Below are positions 55,359 to 64,000 of a stretch of DNA of 64,000 bases, one piece after another. This stretch comes from Aliarcobacter cibarius (lineage in GTDB: Bacteria > Campylobacterota > Campylobacteria > Campylobacterales > Arcobacteraceae). The notes beneath the pieces were generated by a model. That model did no database searches, had not been told where the DNA came from, and saw only the letters and a list, made by a program, of their open reading frames with translations. A program made the translations under genes and the position numbers. The stretch lies in contig NZ_CP054051.1 of NCBI RefSeq assembly GCF_013372265.1, positions 2,070,596 through 2,134,595 on the forward strand, in the 5' to 3' direction. Position 1 is the first letter of the stretch. The number at the start of each line of letters is the position of its first letter.

Positions 55359-56453
55359 TTATTTTACTAAAGAAGCAAAATCTTTATATATTGGAGAGTT
55401 TGATATAGGTGTAAACTCAGTACTTAAAATATCTTTATTTTTATATTTTAGTGCTACTGCTTTATTTTCAAAAACTTTTGTATATGTAACTTCTGCGAAT
55501 TTCTCAAAATCTTTTACATCATATTCTGTATTTATAGAATAAATTTCAACAGTTTTTTCACCTTTTATTGGATGACTTCCTGATTTAATAGATTTTATTT
55601 TTTCTATTTTAGCACCACTTGCAAGTGCTAATAAATAGTGTCCTAATCCAACTGCAAGAATTGGAATATTTGCATCTATTAATTTTTTAATATTTTCTAT
55701 TTCATTTTTATAAATATTTGGATTTCCAGCTCCACTACTTAATACAACTCCACCAATTTGTTTATCATTGAATCTTTTTATTATTTCATCTGAAGTAGTT
55801 TTATTTGATGTTACTTCAACTTCAAGACCTGATTCAACAAGCTCATTTAATAAAGATTTTTTAACTCCAAAGTCATAAACTACAACTTTTTTATCACTCA
55901 TTTTTGCTTTATTAAATTCTTGTGCATCATTATTCCATGCACCAGATTTATGTATATAATTCTCTTTTGTAGAAACTGTATCTACAAAATTTGTTTCATC
56001 ATATTTTTTGGCATCTTTTAGAAGTTTTGCTAATTCATCTTTAGAAGTTATTTCAGTAGATGCAACCATCATCTGACTACCTTCTTCTCTAACTATTTTT
56101 GTTAAGTATCTAGTATCAATATCACAAATTCCAATTACATCTTCTGATTTCAAGAAATCTCCTAAACTCATTTCTGCTCTAAAATTTGAGTAAGCATCAT
56201 GATAATTTCTTACGATCATTCCAATAGCATGTGCTTTTGAACTTTCAACATCAACTTTATTAGCTCCCGTATTTCCTATTTCAACAGCTGTAAAATTTAT
56301 AAAAAGACCTGCATTACTTGGATCTGTAATTATCTCTTGATAACCAAATGTTGCGTTATTATAAACTAATTTTCCTATTGCAGTTTTACTTGCACCAAAA
56401 GAGTGTCCTTGTAAATAAGTCCCGTTTTCTAAATAAATATATACTTTTTGCAT
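55359..56453 (-). CDS. carA: Carbamoyl-phosphate synthase small subunit lacking the glutaminase triad
   Basis: A 364-aa CarA from ATG 56453, overlapping the DUF507 stop as TGATG. The N-terminal CarA domain is conserved (GYQEIITDPSNAG, EIGNTGANKVDVES, IDTRYLTKIVREEG). The C-terminal GATase domain is of full length but degenerate. The nucleophile elbow, normally GxCLGHQ, reads AVGLGHY with Gly269 in place of Cys; the HPEAS block reads TPISN (Thr348 and Ile350 in place of His and Glu); SNGPGDP reads SSGAGNP. It cannot hydrolyse glutamine by the known mechanism. Position beside DUF507 and purA matches the true carA of Campylobacter. Confidence 0.93.
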   Translation of the reverse strand: MQKVYIYLENGTYLQGHSFGASKTAIGKLVYNNATFGYQEIITDPSNAGLFINFTAVEIGNTGANKVDVESSKAHAIGMIVRNYHDAYSNFRAEMSLGDFLKSEDVIGICDIDTRYLTKIVREEGSQMMVASTEITSKDELAKLLKDAKKYDETNFVDTVSTKENYIHKSGAWNNDAQEFNKAKMSDKKVVVYDFGVKKSLLNELVESGLEVEVTSNKTTSDEIIKRFNDKQIGGVVLSSGAGNPNIYKNEIENIKKLIDANIPILAVGLGHYLLALASGAKIEKIKSIKSGSHPIKGEKTVEIYSINTEYDVKDFEKFAEVTYTKVFENKAVALKYKNKDILSTEFTPISNSPIYKDFASLVK

Positions 56454-57004
56454 CAAATTAATCCTCTTTTTATTAACTCTTCTTCATAAAGCCTATGATA
56501 CACCAAATCATAGTCCTCCGTACCTGGAATTAGTTTTCTCTTATAGTTTCTAAGTTTAGCTAAAACCTCACTATCTGCCTTTTCAAACCCTTTAATAAAA
56601 TCATCCAAAGAACCAAATATAACATTCTTTATTTGGTTATCTGAACAAGTGAAATGTATATAATCCTCCTCCCATAGATAATCTAATATTTTGTGAGCAA
56701 TATCAGAAAATCTATCTTCATTGTTTAAGATAACGCCAAAATCATTTGCAAGTCTTTTTTTTGTCATCCAAAAAAGTTGTCTTCTATCCGCATTTAGATA
56801 CTCTATCTCTTCAGTTTGAGCATCTAAAATTTCGTGAACTTTCTCATCTAAAGCAAGCTCTTTTTCAATATCTTGATCCAAAATTCTCTCTACTTGCTCT
56901 TCAATGCTAGCTTTTTCTTTTCTCACCTCTATGAATTCACAAGATATTAAATCTCTTGTTATTCTTCTAGAAACGTATGGTGTATGGTGTAATTTTAATC
57001 TCAT
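56453..57004 (-). CDS. DUF507 family protein
   Basis: A 183-aa charged helical protein made of two DUF507-like halves, starting MRLKLHHTPYVSRRITRDLI with a later LAKLRNYKRKLIPGTEDYDLVYHRLYEEELIKRG. The family is conserved in Campylobacterota and some other phyla beside carA; its function is not known. It is placed between purA (2 bp away) and carA. Confidence 0.88.
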   Translation of the reverse strand: MRLKLHHTPYVSRRITRDLISCEFIEVRKEKASIEEQVERILDQDIEKELALDEKVHEILDAQTEEIEYLNADRRQLFWMTKKRLANDFGVILNNEDRFSDIAHKILDYLWEEDYIHFTCSDNQIKNVIFGSLDDFIKGFEKADSEVLAKLRNYKRKLIPGTEDYDLVYHRLYEEELIKRGLI

Positions 57005-57006
57005 GC

Positions 57007-59104
<2,098 letters not shown>

Positions 59105-59108
59105 TAAA

Positions 59109-60215
59109 CTATTTTCCTTTATAGAAAGTTTCTGCAAATACTTTATTTGCTGTACCATCAAAAGTTCTAATTCCTAACTCATCTAGTACAAGTTCTGTTG
59201 CATTAACAGCCCATGAAGCTTCAAAATCTTCAACTAATCCCATGTGATTTATTCTAAAAATTTTTCCTGCTAAATGATCTTGTCCACCAGCTATATCAAC
59301 GTTATATTTATTTTTTAATATTTTTCTAATTTCATTTGATTGCTCTGTATAAACAGTAGTCATAGCATTTGCAGGTTTTTTTGGATAAATCTCAAATCCT
59401 ATTGCTTTTAATGCTTCTTGAGTAGCTTTTGCTCTTAATGCTGTTTGCTTGTATAGATTTTCAAAACCTATCTCTTTAAATTTCTCTAAAATAGCTCCTA
59501 GTCCCATGATTAAAGTAGTAGCAGCCGTCCAAGCAGTTGTATTTTTTCTTTGATTTTTTAATTCAATTGCTAAATTAAAATAGTAACCAGCTGGTTTTTC
59601 TTCAATTTTTTCTACAGCTTTTGCAGATAAACCAATCATCGCAAGACCTGGAGGTAGCATAAATGCTTTTTGACTTCCAGTAATAAGTGCATCAATATTT
59701 GTAGTATCAATTTTTTCTACACCTAATGCAGTTATTCCATCTGCAACAATCATAATTTCTGAATTAATTTTTTTAATTTCCTTTGCTATCTCTTCAACAG
59801 GGTGTCTTAATCCACCTGCACTTTCGCAAACTTGAATAAAAATAGCATCAATATTTGAATCATTTTTTACAGTATTTACAACATCTTCAACACTAACTGG
59901 AGTATTCCATTCTTGTTTTAATTCAACATGATCAATATTGAAAGCTTTACAGATTTTTCCAAATCTTTCTCCAAATTTTCCAGAATTAACAGTAAGTGCT
60001 TTTTTTCTAGTAAGATTTGTAACACAAGCTTCCATAGCTCCTGTTCCACTAGAAGCTAGCATTAAAACTTCTGGCATATTGTAAATTTCAAGTAAAAGAT
60101 TTCTAGTTTTTTCAAAAATTCCTTCAAACTCTTTTGTTCTATGGTGTATTGTAATATCGCTCATTGCTTTTCTTGCAAACTCTGGTACAGGAGTTGGGCC
60201 TGGTGTTAATAACAT
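59109..60215 (-). CDS. Class V aminotransferase (alanine–glyoxylate / serine–pyruvate type)
   Basis: A 368-aa PLP enzyme: LLTPGPTPVPEFARKAM at the start, SSGTGAMEACV, VADGITALGV and the PLP-lysine block TGSQKAFMLPPG. The family covers serine–glyoxylate, alanine–glyoxylate and 2-aminoethylphosphonate-type transaminases; some Campylobacterota members are annotated as phosphoserine aminotransferase-like. The exact substrate is open. First gene of the operon running to carA. Confidence 0.9.
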   Translation of the reverse strand: MLLTPGPTPVPEFARKAMSDITIHHRTKEFEGIFEKTRNLLLEIYNMPEVLMLASSGTGAMEACVTNLTRKKALTVNSGKFGERFGKICKAFNIDHVELKQEWNTPVSVEDVVNTVKNDSNIDAIFIQVCESAGGLRHPVEEIAKEIKKINSEIMIVADGITALGVEKIDTTNIDALITGSQKAFMLPPGLAMIGLSAKAVEKIEEKPAGYYFNLAIELKNQRKNTTAWTAATTLIMGLGAILEKFKEIGFENLYKQTALRAKATQEALKAIGFEIYPKKPANAMTTVYTEQSNEIRKILKNKYNVDIAGGQDHLAGKIFRINHMGLVEDFEASWAVNATELVLDELGIRTFDGTANKVFAETFYKGK

Positions 60216-60345
60216 ATTATTTATCCTTATTAAATTTTATTTAAATTTCAGTAAAACAGAGCATTCTAGCCAAAAAAAGATTATTAAATGGTTAAAAATA
60301 TGTTTAATTAGTTATAATTATGCGACAATTTTTAAAAGGGACAAA

Positions 60346-60936
60346 ATGAATTTAATAAAACTATCTTTTTCAACACTAGCTCTTTCGACACTTTTGTTTG
60401 CTAGTAATTACAAAATAGACTCTACTACTTCAAAAGCAGAATTTTCAATAAAGTACTTAAAAAATGAAGAAATAAAAGGTAATTTCAAAACTGTAAAAGG
60501 AGATTTTAATTTTGATGAAAAGAAATATATTCTAAATTCTTTAAATGGTGAAGTTGAAGTTGATTCTCTTACTACATCAAAAAATGATTTGGCTACTTAT
60601 ATTCTTTCTGAAAAAATATTTAATGAAAAAAAATACCCAAAAATCAAATTTGTTGCAACAAAAATTGAACAAGATAGAATTTTTGGAGATTTAACAATAA
60701 GAAATGTTACAAAAAATGTTGAACTTGATTTAGAAAATAGTGGTGAATTTTTCGGAAAGATTTATTTAAAAATAAGTGGAAAAATAAAAAGAAGTTACTT
60801 TGATTTAACTTGGGATGAACTTTTAGAAACAGGAAGTAGCTCTGTTGATAATGATATTTTCATTGAAATTGATATTGAAGCAAAAAAAGAAGAAAAACTT
60901 AATTTTACAAAAGTTATCGAAAAATCTAAAAAATAG
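60346..60936 (+). CDS. YceI-family periplasmic lipocalin-like protein (divergent)
   Basis: A 196-aa exported protein with signal peptide (about 1–19) and YceI pattern: YKIDSTTSKAEFSIKYL, GNFKTVKGDFNFDEKK, KYPKIKFVATKIE, GDLTIRNVTKNVELDL. It carries a Lys/Glu-rich C-terminal extension. YceI proteins bind isoprenoids such as polyprenyl quinones. It is paralogous to 61559–62110. A TATAAT lies at 60313. Confidence 0.9.
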   Translation: MNLIKLSFSTLALSTLLFASNYKIDSTTSKAEFSIKYLKNEEIKGNFKTVKGDFNFDEKKYILNSLNGEVEVDSLTTSKNDLATYILSEKIFNEKKYPKIKFVATKIEQDRIFGDLTIRNVTKNVELDLENSGEFFGKIYLKISGKIKRSYFDLTWDELLETGSSSVDNDIFIEIDIEAKKEEKLNFTKVIEKSKK

Positions 60937-60938
60937 TC

Positions 60939-60967
60939 TTGACAATACTACTAATTAGTAATATAAT
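60939..60967 (+). promoter_or_regulatory. Consensus promoter with embedded palindromic operator before marR
   Basis: TTGACA (60939–60944) and TATAAT (60962–60967) with a 17-bp spacer. The spacer holds the palindrome TACTAATTAGTA (60949–60960), a plausible MarR-type operator that would block RNA polymerase. Autoregulation is inference. Confidence 0.7.
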
Positions 60968-61076
60968 TCCCCTAGAATAATTAGAGTATTCAAAATACTT
61001 TAATTACTCTTCTTAAGAATTCAATTTAAAACTTAAGATTTTAAATTGATTGATTTACAAAAAAGAGGGATTACGA

Positions 61077-61562
61077 ATGAATACAAACAATAAATCTAAA
61101 TCACCAAAAATAAAATCTTATGGTCCCAAAATAGATAAATCAATGAAAACAGTTGTTAGAATTGATAGGGTTTTTCATTTAGTAAACAATCTAACTGAAA
61201 ACTATTTATCAAAAAACAACCTGACATTTAATCAATTTAAAGTATTAGAAGTTTTATATCATCTTGGTGATTTAACAACTGGTTCAATTACAAAATTAAC
61301 TTCAAGTACTCCAGGTAACACAACTGTTGTTATAAAAAACCTAAAAAGAGATAATCTAATAACATCTATAAAAGATCCAAAGGATAGTAGAGCTTCTATT
61401 TTATCTATTACAGAAAATGGTAAAAATATAATAGAAAAAGTATTTCCTGATCATGCAAAAAATCTTTATGATTTTATGGATGTTCTGAATGATGAAGAAA
61501 TGAATACTTTATATGATTTATTAAACAAAATTTACAACAAAAACAAAAAGGAAAAACAATGA
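61077..61562 (+). CDS. MarR-family transcriptional regulator
   Basis: About 161 aa from ATG 61077, chosen over an in-frame TTG at 61050 because AGAGGG precedes it. Winged-helix core: NLTFNQFKVLEVLYHLGD, STPGNTTVVIKNLKRDNLI and the wing KDPKDSRASILSITENGK. It overlaps the second yceI gene by 4 bp, so it probably senses a lipophilic compound and controls that gene. Confidence 0.92.
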   Translation: MNTNNKSKSPKIKSYGPKIDKSMKTVVRIDRVFHLVNNLTENYLSKNNLTFNQFKVLEVLYHLGDLTTGSITKLTSSTPGNTTVVIKNLKRDNLITSIKDPKDSRASILSITENGKNIIEKVFPDHAKNLYDFMDVLNDEEMNTLYDLLNKIYNKNKKEKQ

Positions 61563-62110
61563 AAAAAGTTAGTTTAGGAATATTAAGTTTATTTGCAAGT
61601 TCAACACTATTTGCTGGAACATACACAGTTGATACAGCTCACTCAAATGCAGGATTTACTGTTAAACATATGATGGTTACAAATGTTACTGGAAAAATTA
61701 AAGATATTAGTGGAACATTTGAATATGATGAGAAGAAAAATACATTAGTAAAAGTTGAAGGTGAATTAGTTGTAGCTTCTATTGATACAGCAAATGAAAA
61801 AAGAGATGAGCACTTAAAATCAGAAGAAATTTTTGCAGCTGAGAAATTTCCAAAAATTACATTTAAATCAACAAAAGTTGAAAAAGATAATGTATATGGA
61901 GATTTAACAATAAAAGGTGTAACAAAAAATGTTAAATTAGAACTTGAAAATGGTGGAGTATCTGGAGAGAAAACTGGATTTGCATTAAGTGGGAAAATTA
62001 AAAGAAGTGACTTTGGAATTACATGGAATAAAGTACTTGAAACTGGCGGAGTTGCAGTAAGTGATGAAGTAAAATTAAATATAGATATTCAAGGAAATTT
62101 AGCTAAGTAA
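61559..62110 (+). CDS. YceI-family periplasmic protein
   Basis: A 183-aa canonical YceI: signal peptide to FAGTYTVD, AHSNAGFTVKHMMVTNVTG, EIFAAEKFPKITFKS, GDLTIKGVTKNVKLEL, and KRSDFGITWNKVLETGG. It is close in pattern to the upstream paralogue but more typical. Coupled to marR. Confidence 0.95.
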   Translation: MKKVSLGILSLFASSTLFAGTYTVDTAHSNAGFTVKHMMVTNVTGKIKDISGTFEYDEKKNTLVKVEGELVVASIDTANEKRDEHLKSEEIFAAEKFPKITFKSTKVEKDNVYGDLTIKGVTKNVKLELENGGVSGEKTGFALSGKIKRSDFGITWNKVLETGGVAVSDEVKLNIDIQGNLAK

Positions 62111-62137
62111 TTAGCTAAACTCTAAAAAGGAAAAATT

Positions 62138-62341
62138 ATGGCAATAAAATTAGAAGCAGGTAAAAAATATTACTACTGTACATGTGGTAAAAGTAGTGAT
62201 GAAGTTTTTTGTAATGGTGCGCACAAAGGTACTTCATTTACTCCAAAAGAGTTCACTGTAAGTGAAACAAAAGAGTATAGTTTATGTGATTGTAAAAAAA
62301 CATCAAATATACCATTTTGTGATGGTTCACACTCAAAATAA
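62138..62341 (+). CDS. Tandem CDGSH iron-sulfur protein
   Basis: A 67-aa protein with two CDGSH-type [2Fe-2S] sites: Cys14, Cys16, Cys25, His29 and Cys50, Cys52, Cys61, His65 (CDGSH intact in the second, CNGAH in the first). MitoNEET-type clusters carry redox-sensitive labile iron-sulfur centres. It follows yceI by 27 bp in what is likely one operon. Confidence 0.92.
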   Translation: MAIKLEAGKKYYYCTCGKSSDEVFCNGAHKGTSFTPKEFTVSETKEYSLCDCKKTSNIPFCDGSHSK

Positions 62342-62346
62342 TTAAA

Positions 62347-63126
62347 ATGAATCCAACACTATTTATATCTCATGGTGCTCCAAATTTAGTTTTAAGTAAT
62401 TTAAAATCAAAAAAAAGTTTAGAGAACATTGGCAGAAATTTAAAAATTCCAAAATATATAATAATTTTTTCTGCTCATTATTTAACAAGAGATTTAAAAA
62501 TTATTAATCCAAAAGCAAATGAATTGATGTATGATTTTTATGGCTTTGAAGATGCACTGTATAGATTTAAATATGATATTAAAAGCAATGATGAACTAAC
62601 TACTAATTTAATCAATAATTTAAAAAATGAAAATATAAATATTTCTATTGATGAAAATAGAGTTAGCTTTGACCATGGAGTATGGAGTGTCTTATCAATT
62701 ATGTTTCCAAAACTAGAAATTCCAGTTTTGCAACTTAGTATTCCTATTTCATACTCGCCTTCAGAATTAATTAATTTAGGTGAAAAATTAAAAACTTTTA
62801 AAGATGAAGCATTAATTATTTGTAGTGGAAGTTTAACTCATAATTTAGGTGATGCATCTTATGGTTCAAAAGTAAAATATTATGCAAAAGAGTTTAATGA
62901 TAAATTAGTAGAAATTATAAATAATGGAAATAATGAAGAGTTGATAAACATAAGTAAAAATATAAATTTTTATAAAAACCATCCATCAACTGAACATTTT
63001 TTACCTTTATATATAGCTTTTGGAAATGCATTAAATAAATCTGGAAAATCTTTTAATAGTGAAATGTTATTTTCAAATATTTCAATGGAAAGCTTTATAT
63101 TTGATGAAGATGAAAACATTAATTAA
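62347..63126 (+). CDS. DODA-type extradiol aromatic ring-opening dioxygenase family protein
   Basis: A 259-aa class III extradiol dioxygenase (LigB/YgiD-type): FISHGAPNLVL at the start, IIFSAHYLTRD, DHGVWSVLSIMFP, SGSLTHNLGD and a late HPSTEHFLPLYIAFG, which give the His ligands for iron or zinc. YgiD opens DOPA in vitro; the physiological substrate is unknown. Confidence 0.9.
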   Translation: MNPTLFISHGAPNLVLSNLKSKKSLENIGRNLKIPKYIIIFSAHYLTRDLKIINPKANELMYDFYGFEDALYRFKYDIKSNDELTTNLINNLKNENINISIDENRVSFDHGVWSVLSIMFPKLEIPVLQLSIPISYSPSELINLGEKLKTFKDEALIICSGSLTHNLGDASYGSKVKYYAKEFNDKLVEIINNGNNEELINISKNINFYKNHPSTEHFLPLYIAFGNALNKSGKSFNSEMLFSNISMESFIFDEDENIN

Positions 63127-63228
63127 TTTTTATTTTTAATTATAAAAATCTAATTAATGTTTGATAATCAAGATATTAAATAAAATTCAACTATACTTAC
63201 ATCTAGAAAAATTTATATAGGTTAATTA

Positions 63229-64000
63229 ATGAGTACAAAAGTTCTTCTAAATGGAGCAGGTAGAATTGGGAAAGCTGTTTTAAAACAGCTTCTAGATACC
63301 GATAATGTTGAAGTTGTTACAATAAATGAAATAAATCCATCAATAGAAAATATAGTTTACTCTATAAACTATGATTCAACTTATGGGAAATTAGATGATA
63401 AATTTAAAGTTTTTGAAAATAATTTTATCAAAAATCAAAAATCAAAAATCAAAATTACAAACATTAAAGATATTAGTGAATTAGACCTAAATGGTATTGA
63501 TATTTTAATTGATTCAAGCGGTCAAAAAGTAAATATAGAAAAATTAAAATCATTAAATGTTAAAAAAATAATTTTAACACATCCACAAAAAGATGCTGAT
63601 ATAAATATTATTTTAGGAGTTAATGAAGATAAATTAGATTTATCTAAGCACAAAATAATATCTACAAGTTCTTGCAATGCAACTGCTTTACTTCCAGCTT
63701 TAAAATTAATTGATGAAAAGAAAAATATAGTTTGTGGTGATATTGTTACAATTCATCCTTTATTAAATCATCAAAGAGTTCTTGATGGAAGTTTTGTTCA
63801 AAGTGCAACAAGAGATGTTGATTTAAACTTTGAATTTGGTCGTTCTTCTACACAAAATATAATTCCAAGTAAAACTACTACAATTAAAGCTTGTTCTTAT
63901 GTACTTAATAAATTTAATAGTGATTTAATATCTTCAAATTCTTTAAGAGTTCCAACAGATACAGTTGGAGCTATAAATGTGACACTTTTTACTAAAGATA
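63229..64000 (+). CDS. Glyceraldehyde-3-phosphate dehydrogenase-family protein (5' part, runs off the window)
   Basis: The first 257 codons are visible. NAD-binding GAGRIGKAV is at residues 6–14, the family catalytic segment SCTTNC reads SSCNATA with Cys149 in the usual position, the His-containing HAxTxDQ segment reads IHPLLNHQRVLDG, and the phosphate loop region RSSTQNIIPSKTTT matches RAAAxNIIPT. It is a divergent GAPDH or erythrose-4-phosphate dehydrogenase-like enzyme. A heptanucleotide repeat lies inside it. Confidence 0.85.
   Translation, partial: MSTKVLLNGAGRIGKAVLKQLLDTDNVEVVTINEINPSIENIVYSINYDSTYGKLDDKFKVFENNFIKNQKSKIKITNIKDISELDLNGIDILIDSSGQKVNIEKLKSLNVKKIILTHPQKDADINIILGVNEDKLDLSKHKIISTSSCNATALLPALKLIDEKKNIVCGDIVTIHPLLNHQRVLDGSFVQSATRDVDLNFEFGRSSTQNIIPSKTTTIKACSYVLNKFNSDLISSNSLRVPTDTVGAINVTLFTKD
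63427..63454 (+). repeat. Four tandem copies of a 7-bp unit within the GAPDH-like gene
   Basis: ATCAAAA is repeated four times head to tail in the coding sequence of the GAPDH-family gene. Because 7 is not a multiple of 3, loss or gain of a unit would shift the frame. Confidence 0.9.

Overview
This is a very AT-rich bacterial chromosome segment. Gene content and order point to Campylobacterota, most likely an Arcobacter/Aliarcobacter-type organism. The indicators are sensor kinases with an HQWRQP-type H-box, a carA–DUF507–purA block like that of Campylobacter, HisZ beside a class V aminotransferase, a pyruvate carboxylase B/OadA-type carboxyltransferase, a divergent RqcH and abundant UUG starts. 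I see no prophage, insertion sequence, CRISPR array or replication origin. Most of the window is core chromosome with a few accessory loci.

Layout. 1–9 kb: a periplasmic-binding-protein histidine kinase, a large PLD-nuclease/SF2-helicase/DUF3427 protein, a chemoreceptor, a small Leu/Phe-transferase-like protein and an AraC/GyrI regulator. 9–12 kb: oadG-oadA, a tiny lipoprotein and a minus-strand tRNA cluster (Pro, His, Arg, Leu, Gly and a second identical Arg). 12–18.6 kb: a tight minus-strand operon cdsA-dxr-orf-hydrolase-tsaD-SUI1-nnr-cutA-thiG. 18.7–21.9 kb: a TraT-like lipoprotein, RqcH and two unknown proteins. 22–25.2 kb: thrS-infC and rpmI-rplT. 25.2–28.1 kb: a sulfide:quinone oxidoreductase-like gene with a triple rhodanese. 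28.2–33.4 kb: mobA/leuC, lspA/glmM, rpsT and prfA. 33.5–42.4 kb: a phosphate regulon pstS-[EAL/CBS/GGDEF]-pstCAB-phoU-psiE-phoBR. 42.5–43.4 kb: rplM-rpsI. 43.4–45.9 kb: thiD-thiM-tenA under a TPP riboswitch. 46–49.2 kb: an oligopeptide-type binding protein, a HAD phosphatase and an AbrB-type permease. 49.2–52.5 kb: an Mla-like lipid transport operon. 52.6–55.3 kb: luxS, an MnmD-like methyltransferase, a D,D-carboxypeptidase and an unknown membrane protein. 55.3–60.2 kb: carA-DUF507-purA-hisZ-aminotransferase. 60.3–64 kb: yceI-marR-yceI-CDGSH-DODA dioxygenase and the 5' part of a GAPDH-family gene that runs off the window.

How parts work together. The pst block is a complete phosphate import and signalling unit with a c-di-GMP enzyme inserted between pstS and pstC. 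Matching 11-bp-spaced direct repeats precede both pstS and pstC and look like PhoB sites. The thiDM-tenA operon salvages thiamine precursors under TPP control. The sqr–rhodanese cluster handles sulfide and sulfane sulfur at the envelope.

The most striking single observation is that the syntenic carA has kept its N-terminal domain but lost every recognisable residue of its glutaminase catalytic triad, so carbamoyl phosphate synthesis may depend on free ammonia. Other noteworthy signals are an internal ribosome binding site and ATG inside oadA that could yield a free biotin carrier, a duplicated tRNA-Arg stranded behind a strong terminator, a CheR-tether-like C-terminus on the chemoreceptor, and a heptanucleotide tandem repeat inside the GAPDH-like gene. 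The only gene-poor stretch above 300 bases is 11203–12125, and it is filled by a small lipoprotein gene and the tRNA cluster.
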